Shown here in pieces: positions 1 through 9,664 of a DNA stretch of 64,000 nt. The notes under the pieces are model-generated. The model had not been told where the DNA came from and made no database searches. It worked only from the letters and a program-made list of their open reading frames with translations. The stretch lies in the NCBI RefSeq assembly GCF_048128805.1, contig NC_136016.1:16112676-16176675 (forward strand), given 5' to 3'. Positions within the stretch are counted from its first letter, which is position 1, and each line of letters starts with the position of its first letter. This DNA comes from Centroberyx gerrardi (taxonomy: Eukaryota; Chordata; Actinopteri; Beryciformes; Berycidae). Position numbers and translations under genes: made by a program.

Positions 1-161
1 AAAATGCATAGCTTTCAATCTGACAGAGGCTTTTTTGTAAATTCCTGAAAAGTTTACTTTTTATAGATTCAAGGTTTTCATCTGACAGCAGCGGTAATGC
101 ACATACATTTTTAGGGATTAAGTCTTTATTTTTTGTCCACTGAATACTTAATACAGTAAAT

Positions 162-292
162 GGGGTTCAGTATATTGTTCAGGGAAACTTCAACAGGACG
201 CTTGGCTGTTGATTGACGCATGCTGGCTGTTGGTGGGATCAAACCTGTGGCCTTTTGGTGACAGGATGGTCTCTCTAACCGCTAGGCCACCA
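162..292 (-). repeat. tRNA-derived SINE (minus strand)
   Basis: Read on the minus strand, the segment starts with a polymerase III type A box (TGGCCTAGCGGTTAGAGAG, around 271-289). A B box (GGTTTGATCCC, 235-245) follows, with A-to-B spacing typical of a tRNA-derived head. The body then runs into a sequence resembling the widespread fish SINE stretch that ends '..GTTGAAG..CCCTGAACAATATACTGAACCCC'-like. Family assignment is from memory and not certain; the A and B boxes are seen directly. Confidence 0.6.
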
Positions 293-308
293 ATAGGAGC
301 GCACAAAC

Positions 309-414
309 CTTTAATGAGGGCCATTTGTGCCTGGATACTCCTCTCACACTTGGCGCGAGCACCAATCAGAACGTAGATCTGTTCGTCCCGCGTGATGACA
401 TCATCGGAGTCTAT
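309..414 (-). CDS. internal exon of an unidentified protein-coding gene
   Basis: On the minus strand a 106-nt open segment is bounded by a good acceptor (TCTCTCTACAG) and a good donor (AAAG/GTTTGT). In the open frame it reads IDSDDVITRDEQIYVLIG followed by ARAKCERSIQAQMALIK, hydrophilic and mostly helical in character, and it ends in phase 1. No other exon of the same gene is recognisable before the left edge or on its right. I do not recognise the protein. Its position beside taco1 suggests a conserved single-copy neighbour, but it matches none of the human 17q23.3 proteins I could compare from memory. The other two frames are not needed to explain it. A gene fragment rather than an active gene is possible. 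Confidence 0.55.
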
Positions 415-1985
415 CTGTAGAGAGACAAAACACGAATGTCAGATAACAGACTGATACAGAACATTTAAGTAATGCAATATAGCTTTACACATGCAAGCAA
501 TAAAACTCGGAGCAGTCTGCTTGCTCTATATGGCGTAAAATAGAAACTGTTTCACTGACTGCCTGCAGCGTGTGAATTCATTTTAGTAGTTAGATGATTA
601 AAACAAAACAGGAAAATGACCTGATTTTAGTAATTATCACTGATCTCATTTTAAAAATAGAGTGGACAGGGAAGAGTATTCATGTCCCTCCTGTATAGGT
701 TTTCTAACCCCTTAATAGCACATTAAGATTTTACTGTCCCATAACACAAAATAGCCATAATATATCTGCAGGGGTTTGATAGGGTTATTGGTTATTATTA
801 TTGGTTATTTGGATGAGCCAAAAAAGGAAATGTCAAAGCAGTATTATATTAACTCTTCACTTGATGTTTCTCTCTACTTTTCTCTATTGTGAAAATGTGA
901 CTTTATTGTTTATGTCTGCTACAGGCCAGCATAACCAATAGAGGTTGATACGAGTCATCGATTACTTAATGCCCCTTTAGGATAATTCAACTCTATGAGC
1001 TACTTCCACCCATATAGCTCATGCTTTAAGGTGTCCAGTCCAGAGAGATTCAAAGTATCCTAATTGCAGGCGCTCTGAAGTCTCTCTCCCACTTGGACGA
1101 TTTGTCAACCGCAGCTCAGGGTCTCAAACACTCCCAAGGATCTGATGTGCTGCCTCCAGGTGTTGTGAAATACTTGTGTGAGGGTGCGGTATGTGATGAT
1201 CCCCCGCCAACCCCTTTTTCCAGCGGCGGGGCTGCCGCTGGCCACATGGGGGCCTTGTCCTCAGGACCCCGGCCATGTGGGTGAGAGCTCGCCCACACAA
1301 GCAGCTTTGTGTTCCTGGGTACATTTCACAACCGCACAGCAAAACTAGCAGCGGGTCAGCTAGACCCCTCACATGAGGATGGCTAGCCAGACGGAGAGAA
1401 AAAGAGGGAGAGAGATCATAGGCTGGAATTGTGGACAGAAAAGAAAGCAAGGAAGCAAGGAAGCAAGAAAGTGAGAAAGCAAGCAAGAAAGAAAGAAAGA
1501 CCAGAGGATTGAGCTACATACTGCAATGGAGCATAGTTTCTGTGACTATGTCAACTTCACCAATGGGAATTTTATGTGCATAGGGTTCCTCTCTCCACCA
1601 GTTTGTGTACATACATTTCACGGGGGGTCTCATGGCTGCCTTCCCCGCAAGCTAAAGCAAACCGCTCACTGTCACTGAGCGAACCCAAGTCCAACTGGAA
1701 CAACCCATGAAGATGGATATGTGATAACTAACACACATTCTTGGCGTAATCCATTAAAATAAACCGGCCGGTGCATTATTTGAACAGCGTTTCAAATACT
1801 GTAGCACTCAAAGGCATCTACAATATGTTTCACAGCTATCGTTTCCTCGGGTGATTTGTTATGAGAGAGGCACTCCCAGCCAAAACCAATACAGACACCT
1901 TGACCGGCTCATACCGCAAGAGTTTGTTGTTGTATGGTGGTCTGTGGACACATACTGGCAGTGTTGACAATGCTGACTAACCTCT

Positions 1986-1988
<3 letters not shown>

Positions 1989-2024
<36 letters not shown>
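1989..2024. repeat. (TG)n microsatellite
   Basis: Uninterrupted TG dinucleotide run of about 18 units after a CTCTCTC stretch. Confidence 0.95.
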
Positions 2025-2027
<3 letters not shown>

Positions 2028-2861
2028 ACGCTCCCATTAAAACAGCCGTGCCTTCACATGTCAATTAATTCACATGTCGATACACCGGCTTTCACATGAG
2101 CTAACAAGCTTTTCTTTGCAAAACAACCCTCCACTTGACTCTCCACAGAATACCCCTTTCCTCAAAAACAAATTCCACCAATCAAAGCCAACGGTCCTAA
2201 TCAGTACATCGACGTGCAGCATAGGTCAACCCACTCTGATCAATATGGACTAGTCATTCACTGTCATTGTACAGGAGGGTTTTTGCTGACTGAGAGGGAG
2301 TGTTAGAGAAACAATTAGTCCTACACATCTCTGAGCCTTTGTGTCATAATTGGATTTGCTCTCTCCAGCCTCTCCTTTGAGCAGAGTGATTTTCAGGCTG
2401 GCTGAGCAGAGGGTTGTAAGTCTGCCTGAGGTCGACACCGGGGATCGACCTGGGAAGATGGAGAGACGGAGCGCAGATGAGACGCTCGGCCATTGTTAAC
2501 TGCAGCAGGGTCGCGCTTCAGTGGGTGAAAGGTTAAGGGGTCAGGAGTGATGTGTTTTTCTGAGGTAAACCAGGCCTCAGGTGATTTCTGATCGGGGAGA
2601 TTGAGGGGTGATGAGGAGAGGGCTGTTGTTTTGGTAGCACTGCAGCTGCTGAGGCAAGTCAAAACTAAGGGGTTTTGTACTTGTGTGAGAGTTGAAATGA
2701 GGTCATGTAGAGAGATTGTATATCTGTACGAGTGTACAAGTGAAACTCAACTGTCCTTAATGAAAAATCACTATAATATTCCTATAGGGACTTAAAGTGT
2801 GTCTGTGGTACTCAATAGTGAGTTTATAGTGACCTTATCACACCTTCCATTATAGAAAAGT

Positions 2862-3167
2862 CACATGTGATTCAAAGCACATGTGTTTTTTGGACACATG
2901 TTGGTTTTCATATGTGAACAGTTTTTTTCCACACTGTATTTCTGATGTGAACATTTAAATTCATAGGTGAAAATTGTTTTAATGTTGTAATTTTTTTTTC
3001 CACATTTCCACCTGCCATTACATATGACAATATTTGTTTTATGTGACAAAATTCACAGGGGAAAATGTCATTTTCACATAGGAAATGGGAAATTTCACAT
3101 GTTCACATATGACAACTAACGTGTCCAAAAAGCACATGTGTTTTGAATTCACATGTGGATTTTCCAG
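2862..3167. repeat. palindromic MITE-like element
   Basis: The two halves are imperfect inverted copies. Left end: CACATGTGATTCAAAGCACA, then TTTTGGACACATGTTGG. Right end, read on the minus strand: CACATGTGAATTCAAAACAC, then CTTTTTGGACACGTTAG. The AT-rich middle repeats motifs such as TCACATATGA. The structure fits a non-autonomous DNA element or foldback sequence; no coding capacity is seen. Confidence 0.65.
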
Positions 3168-5189
3168 TGTGACTTTTTTTGTAAGGGTTATGGCCTTTGT
3201 TATCTCCGCTGCTAAAACTGCCGCTGCTCAAAATAATGTTCCTACTGGGACTTATAGTTTTGCAGCGATATTCACAGAATATCCTTCTAAAATGTATTAT
3301 AGTATTACTACAGTTCTTTTCTGTGCGGGCTCATTGCAGCCACTTTGTTTTCATTATTAAAATCCTCTGTGAACAAAACATTTGTTTGAAACATTTGTTT
3401 GAACCCACAACTCTGTAATGACCCAATGTGCATGGCTTCAGGTCATTACCACCAGCCAGTTACTTTGTCAGTTACGTTGAATTGACGCTCCTCTGGATGT
3501 AGCTTCATTGTTGTTTGAAGTTGGGTTACATTTGGAAATGAACTACAATAAATATAAAGATTCGGTGCAGCAGAGTGCAGCAGAGTGCAGATAAAATACT
3601 TCAGCAGCACTGCTACAAACATCATTCAACATCACCTCATCAGTCTGAGACAGAAGAAAACTCCACCACCCATTTTAGGTGAATATTGTTGGTCTATGGT
3701 TGGTATGTTTGCTGAAGCTCAAGATAAATCTGTGCCCACAGTGCAAACCATCAAAGAGAGAGTCACAGATACATGAAATTTTCTATATTTGGCCCAATGT
3801 GCAGTGGAATGGAAGTGTTATGTCTGACTCAATGTAATATAAACTGTAATACAGTACGCTACTGTGCCAAAAGTTAAAGTTTAGCACATTAAAACTGTCC
3901 TTTCATAAATCTTACACATGGTTTAGAATAGCAATCTAAATCATGCTGAGAATTTATTTTGTGTGGTATTCATATTTGTTTGTGTTAATGATTTCCCATG
4001 AGCAGATTACTGGCTCACAAGTTATAAGTCCAATCACCAGAAATGTCAGTAGAATATGTCCACTTCCATTATAGTGTATAGTATAACTTAACTTTTCACA
4101 AATGGTCAAAAGTTTAAAAAAAAAGAATTGACTGCTTGTTTGTTCAAATATTACTACTATGATAAAACTTTAACTTTTTAGACTGTGATGGAAGAATTGA
4201 TCAAAATATGAAAACAAGCATGTGTTCTGAGAAGATCTATTTACAAAATTTAGTTGATAAACTAAAATTAATTTATGATAGGAAAAAATAATCATTATTT
4301 AAACCAATCAATCAATCAAATACTTTGGATAAGCAGAGTACACTTACTAGTGCAGTCACTGTTCCTAGGACATGGAGGAGAACCAAGGCACTCATTCCCT
4401 GTACAGACATGACTTCTTCTTCTTCTTCTGCTTTGTCTGCGACCCTCAACTTAACCAATGCGTTTAATCAACATACAACTTTCCATGCAAACTCTTCAAA
4501 ACACGTTATCCTCCTCAGGGTGCGGTGAAGGAACTCGTCTCCCAAAACAAAGTACTGTGCTCCTCTGGTGTCCCATCACTGCTCCTCCTGCCTTGTTGCT
4601 TGCAGACCAGTCATAAGTGATGATGATGATGATGATGATGATCAGAAAAAGTTAAAACTTCATTTTGGTGATTGAGGATACAAACTTTACTATTTTATAC
4701 CTGAATGACAAATTATTTGATCATTTGTAAACTGCCTTTTAGGATGCTCTAGACTAGAGCTTCAGGGTCTCCTGACATCAAGAAATTATCTCCTAAAATC
4801 TTCTCTTCTTTCGGTTCTCTTTTCCCAGTTTTCTTCTCAGAGGCTCAATGGACATCACTAATCAGGTTTCAGGAACCATGTAGGAGGACCTGCTGGTGTT
4901 GCTTTGTAAGCAGTTCTGTGGTGTGAGAAGGTCTCTGTGGGGAGGAGAGAGGAGAACTGTAGAAGAAACCTCCTCCTTTTGCAGTTCTTTGTATTGTTGT
5001 CAGTCAGAGACGGGCTGGCTCCGATTGGCTGCAGCTTCCATCTCATTTAACTCTTTGTTCTCCTCTGGTGTGCATGGTCATCTGCCTCAGTTTGCCTGCC
5101 GTCTATCCATCCATCTGTCTGTCTGCCTGCTCTTTTTCCATTTTCTTCCTATCACCTTTCTTTTGCTATTCTCCTCATCAGACTAAGTA

Positions 5190-5298
5190 AAAAAGTTAAG
5201 GTATGACAGCAAGTAGGAATATTACTTGCTGTCATATCTAAAAAGTTAAGATATGACAGCAAGTAGGAATATTACTTGCTGTCATATCTTAACTTTTT
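5190..5298. repeat. perfect hairpin with partial tandem duplicate
   Basis: Positions 5240-5298 form a 26-bp perfect inverted repeat (arm begins AAAAAGTTAAGATATGACAG) around a 7-nt loop (GGAATAT). The preceding 50 bp (5190-5239) is a near-identical copy that lacks the last part of the right arm and has one G for A change. It could be the remains of a small DNA transposon or a palindromic repeat; no host-gene role is visible. Confidence 0.8.
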
Positions 5299-6099
5299 CC
5301 CTCCTTTTTATAATCACTCATCACATAGCCTATAATCACTGATGGCATATATTGTTCACTTGTTTTTCAAAACATTCAGGAGGCTACATGTCTTCAACTG
5401 AAAAATATAGGCCCTGGTTTCTGAAACTATGCGCTGGGACCCCAGATTGGGTCATGGACCTATTGTACCCCATCAACATAAATAGAAGCAGTGTGATTTA
5501 ATGAACCTGGGTCCCATGGGAAGAGACCAAATTTCTAATTCAGTTCCCATGCTGAAAAGTTTTAGGAGACACTGATTCAGCCCATTATGACATTGACCAT
5601 TTTTACATTCGAACCAATAATCTCTACTAGTGCAAACCACCTCACAGGCAGACACAAACAAATACACAAATTATTGGGAAGAATTATAATATCTGGTGTT
5701 ACTGTAAGATTTGAGACCAATTGATAGCCTACCAAATTTTGTGCTGATATTCTAGTGCAATGGTTCCCAAACTCGTCCAGGAAACCCCAGGGGTCTTTGA
5801 AGTGGTTGCAGGGGTCTCCAACAAATCACTGTTTCTTCATTCAGTGCAAGTTAATAGGCTACTAGGAGTGAATGTACAATAATGGCTATTCTGATCAGAG
5901 GTTACACTCTCTTCTCTATTATCTCTCCACTTACACAACAAAAATTCAGTCAGATGGTTGCTGGGACAAAACACAACCTTTATCAGATGGGGGTCTACGG
6001 TCACCAGTGGTATTAGTTTGTATAATGTCCTATTCCCTCGTATGAAACGTTTGGTAACCTGAAAACGCGGGATCTGTCGCCCTCGTGTGCTTGAGCTTT

Positions 6100-6212
6100 T
6101 ATTTTGAAAGATCCGCGTCTGACGTCACAACAACCAGGAAGTGTCCGTTTCACACAAGGACAGCTAGCTTGCCGTGTGTCTGCTGTGTTGCGTGGTCTCT
6201 GGACTGTCCTAA
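6100..6212 (+). promoter_or_regulatory. taco1: putative taco1 promoter and non-coding first exon
   Basis: A perfect cAMP response element palindrome (TGACGTCA, 6120-6127) lies 10 bp before an ETS-like CCAGGAAGTG. This is the type of element pair found at TATA-less promoters of mitochondrial housekeeping genes. About 85 bp further on is a strong donor (ACT/GTAAGTTAG, exon end 6212). A matching acceptor with a CACTAAC branch-like motif ends at 6527, just before the taco1 ATG. The arrangement suggests a spliced 5' UTR. It is inferred from motifs only; no transcript evidence is available here. Confidence 0.45.
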
Positions 6213-6530
6213 CTGTAAGTTAGAAAACTAAAGCTCAGTCAGTGCCATTCACATATCAATAGGGGCGAATGAATGTCCTTTTAAGGCGTTAAGTTATCAG
6301 TTTATTGACACTTTAATTCCTAGTCAGAATAGTCAGTTAGCATGTTTACTAGAATCAGCCAGTAACTTAACAGTAGCTTCTCCTTCTGCTTGTTAAACAC
6401 CATAACAAAGTGACTTCATATGAGTCTTATATTATCTGCAGAGGTTATTATACTCAGTCTAGCTGTGTTACACATGTAGTGCAAAGCAGCAACAGTCCAT
6501 GCACTAACTCTTGGTTTGCATCTCAAGGGC

Positions 6531-9144
6531 ATGGCGGGGGGGGCGGTGCTGCGGGCTCTCTTGACCCGGTGCCCCCGAAGACTTGCCCCGGCCTCTTCCT
6601 CGGTAGGTGCGGGGAAATGCTCAGCGCACACAGACCTGCCAGTCTCCCGTGTTTCCCCGCCGTGGAAAACCTCTCCTGTCAGGACACTACAGCTGTGCTC
6701 TAGCTTATGTGCTGGCCATAACAAGTGGTCAAAGGTGAAACACATAAAAGGACCCAAAGATGACGCACGAGGCAGGATGTTTATGAAGTTTGGCTTGATG
6801 ATAAGGATAGCTGTAAAAGGTAAGGTTCATGAGAAACACAGTGAACTGAATGAATGAGAGCTTTGGTTGTGGACTGTGTTTAATTTTATTCATGCAACCT
6901 TGATGTTTTCTGCAGATGGAGGATCTAACCCAGAATTCAATGCAGCCTTAGCCAATATATTGGACCAGTGCAGAGGCAAGAACATGCCGAAAGCATCCAT
7001 AGATGCTGCAATCAAGGGTGCGGTAGGTTGACTACATACTATCCTGTAAGTTTGTTTTGTAGGATTTAGGTTTAGTTTATTGGCACATCCATACAAAAGC
7101 AAAAAACGCTTTAATAGGGTGATGAAGAAAGAAATGTGTGGGTGAGACAAAAAAGCCAAGAGACTTATGACAAGGACACAAGTGAACTAGGCAAGAGAAA
7201 CCAAATGACAGCTAGAGGAGACTGTTACAAAAACAACACAATGCATACAAGTAGTGACAAGTAAGAGGAATAAAATGCCGCTGTGATTAAAAAGTGTGTG
7301 TGTTTGTGTTCAAAGACAAAGGGAGAAAATGCGTTTTGTTTTACTGAGGGTGTGTCTGTGTTTTCAAAGAGAGAGAGTGTGCTGTGGTAACGAGGGAACA
7401 TTTCTTCTCTATATTAATCCTCCTCTGCCTCCACAGGAGAAGGCCAAAGCAGGAACTCAGCAGACATATGAAGCTCGGGGTCCAGGTGGATGCATGATGC
7501 TCATCGAGGTCCTGACTGACAACAACACCCGCAGCCACCAGGAGGTCAAACGCCTGCTCAACAAGAATGGGTCAGGACCTGCACTGCTTATATAGGAGTC
7601 TTATGATGCTTTGTATACCTGAAATAATCAATCGCAGCTATTGCATGCAGTTGCACCATACATCACTAACGAGACCAGGGCATATAATTCTTAGCGTTAA
7701 CCTGCTTCAAGTGCTAGATCAGTGGAGTTTGCTGCATCAGTACATGTCAGATAGTGTCACATAACTTGACAGGCACAGAAACACATACTAAATTGACTTT
7801 CAAATACTTTCTTGTTACTCTGTTAGCTCTCTGGTACAGTGTGTTACCCTATGTGGCAAGCCCAAACCATCTGGTACTCAAAGCATGTTAAAACAAATAC
7901 CACAAATTATTCGTAAATATTATTTCACCCTGATCTGACAGGAATACCTAAAAAATTTTGTGGACAGGAATCACCAATCAGTGTGTCTTCTAAGCTTGGC
8001 CCATCAACACTGCATGCAGAATATAATTAAGGAGAATGATTCCAAACTCTTCATCAGCAGTTACACTACCAGTCAAAAGTTAGGACACGCCTGATTGAAT
8101 GTACTATGTTTTTCATTATCTTAAAACTGTTTTGATCTAAAGGCTTATGCTTAAATGCTTGAAATTCGTTTCTAGACAAATATAAATAGTGAAGTTGATG
8201 CCTATGTATGAATGTCTTTCCAAAGCCTTTGCCTTTCCATCAAGGCAAAGGGCGGTTACTTTAAAGAATCAAAAATATAAGATAGTTCTGATTTGTTTAA
8301 CACTTTTTGTGTCACTGTATAATTCCATTTGTGTTATTTCATAGTTTTGATGTCTTTACTATTATTCTAAAATGTGGAAAATAGTAAAAATAAAGAAAAA
8401 TGCTTGTGTCCAAACTTTTGACTGGTAGCGTAGATTACAATGTGGGGTTATATTCTGCTGACTTTGTGTCCCAGAGGTGTAATTCTTTGCTCGTCCACAG
8501 AGGGGCGCTGGCAGATGGCGCCCGTCATAACTTCAACAGGAAGGGGGTGGTGGTGGTGCAGGGCCAGCGCGTCACCGCAGAGCGAGCGCTGGAGCTGGCC
8601 ATCGAGGCGGGAGCCGAGGACGTCCAGGAGACCGAGGACGAGGAGGAGCAGCCGCTCCTGCAGGTCAGACATCACTTCTTTGAGAGGAGCGGAAGCAGAT
8701 GCAAACTTTGTATCTCAAATTTTAGTGATTTTAGTTGCCCTTTATGGGTTGAGCAAGTTTTACTACTTAGGACTCATGAAACCCATTCAAAATGCATATT
8801 AAATCATTTTGCTCAATTAATGAAAAGTAGATTAGATATTACAGGTTTTCATCCGACAACAACATGGGAAATCATGACATGTATGAACCCATTCCCATGG
8901 ATTGTTCCCTGAAGACTGAAGTTTGACATTGTGATAGAAATATAGTCAAACAGTGATATATAGTTTTGTTTGTGGTTGGCCTCTGTATTATTTTGTTTAT
9001 TGAAATTCACCTAGTTTTTGTGTGTACCAATGTCTATTTGAACATTATCTTCGGACATTCTATGACTTTCCAAACTAAGGTTACTGGGATATACCATTTA
9101 ATCCTGATGGGACACACACAGATTTGAACATCCTGATACATCCT

Positions 9145-9194
<50 letters not shown>

Positions 9195-9664
9195 ATATTG
9201 TGTTTACCAAGTTTATTTATCAACATTATTTATAGATTTTATTCCACATTTTAGCTCCTTGGTGTATTGTTTGTTTGTATGTTGTTGGATGTTGCTGTGT
9301 TTTTCTGCGTACAACAAGCTGCTCGTAACTAATTGCCCCTAGTGAGATTAATAAAGTTGAATTTTGAATTTGAATTTTGAACACTATAATACAACCTGAA
9401 CATTGAGTTTTCCCACAGTTTAGGTAATGGTTTGATCCGTTTCTCCCTTTTCAGTTTATCTGTGACATGACAGACCTGAAGAATGTGCGGACGTCACTGG
9501 AGGAGCTCGGACTGCAGATCACCTCTGCTGGGTTGGAGTTTGTTCCCCACACCCCCACGACTCTGGACCAGGCCCAGCTGGAGGCGGCCTCAACGCTAAT
9601 AGAAGCTCTCAACGACTATCCGGACGTTGTTCGAGTCTGGGACAACATCCAGGCCAAGAGCTGA
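6531..9664 (+). CDS. taco1: translational activator of cytochrome c oxidase I (TACO1), complete
   Basis: Five coding exons: 6531-6819, 6916-7022, 7437-7570, 8501-8663 and 9455-9664, joining in frame to 300 codons plus stop (human TACO1 is 297 aa). TACO1 is a mitochondrial matrix protein of the YebC/PmpR family that promotes COX1 translation. The first ~35 residues are rich in Arg, Ala and Leu without acids, as in a mitochondrial targeting peptide. The YebC signature follows ([16 protein letters not shown]). Exon 2 gives [16 protein letters not shown] and exon 5 ends [12 protein letters not shown]. The ATG at 6531 is chosen because it directly precedes the targeting peptide and no earlier in-frame ATG is present. 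All introns are GT-AG. Intron 4 carries a Tc1-like element close to its acceptor. A possible poly(A) signal is at 10346-10351. In human TACO1 is close to DCAF7 and KCNH6, as here. Confidence 0.95.
8062..8432. mobile_element. short Tc1-like element with terminal inverted repeats
   Basis: It starts TACACTACCAGTCAAAAGTT and ends, on the opposite strand, TACGCTACCAGTCAAAAGTT, so both ends carry the ACCAGTCAAAAGTTnGGACAC type inverted repeat with a flanking TA as in Tc1/mariner target sites. The 370-bp interior has no transposase. It is a non-autonomous copy inside taco1 intron 4, ending 68 bp before the exon 4 acceptor. Confidence 0.75.
9148..9191. repeat. (TA)n microsatellite
   Basis: A run of TA dinucleotides in taco1 intron 4/5 territory, between the exons at 8501-8663 and 9455-9664. 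Confidence 0.95.
9310..9385 (+). repeat. interspersed repeat 3' tail
   Basis: ATTGCCCCTAGTGAGATTAA, then TAAAGTTGAATTTTGAATTT, is a recurrent fish repeat end. A second copy is at 52660-52745. It probably represents the 3' end of a non-LTR element; the class is not certain. Confidence 0.55.

Larger units (their letters stand above)
415..6100. other. intergenic stretch, no convincing gene
   Basis: No exon-like open segment with paired splice signals was found here. The stretch holds purine-rich low-complexity DNA (about 1437-1502), a TG repeat, a palindromic element at 2862-3167, a short GAT repeat near 4618-4643 and a hairpin at 5190-5298. The open frames of 60-120 codons look like chance: they have no family resemblance, no codon bias and overlap in several frames. 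Confidence 0.6.
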
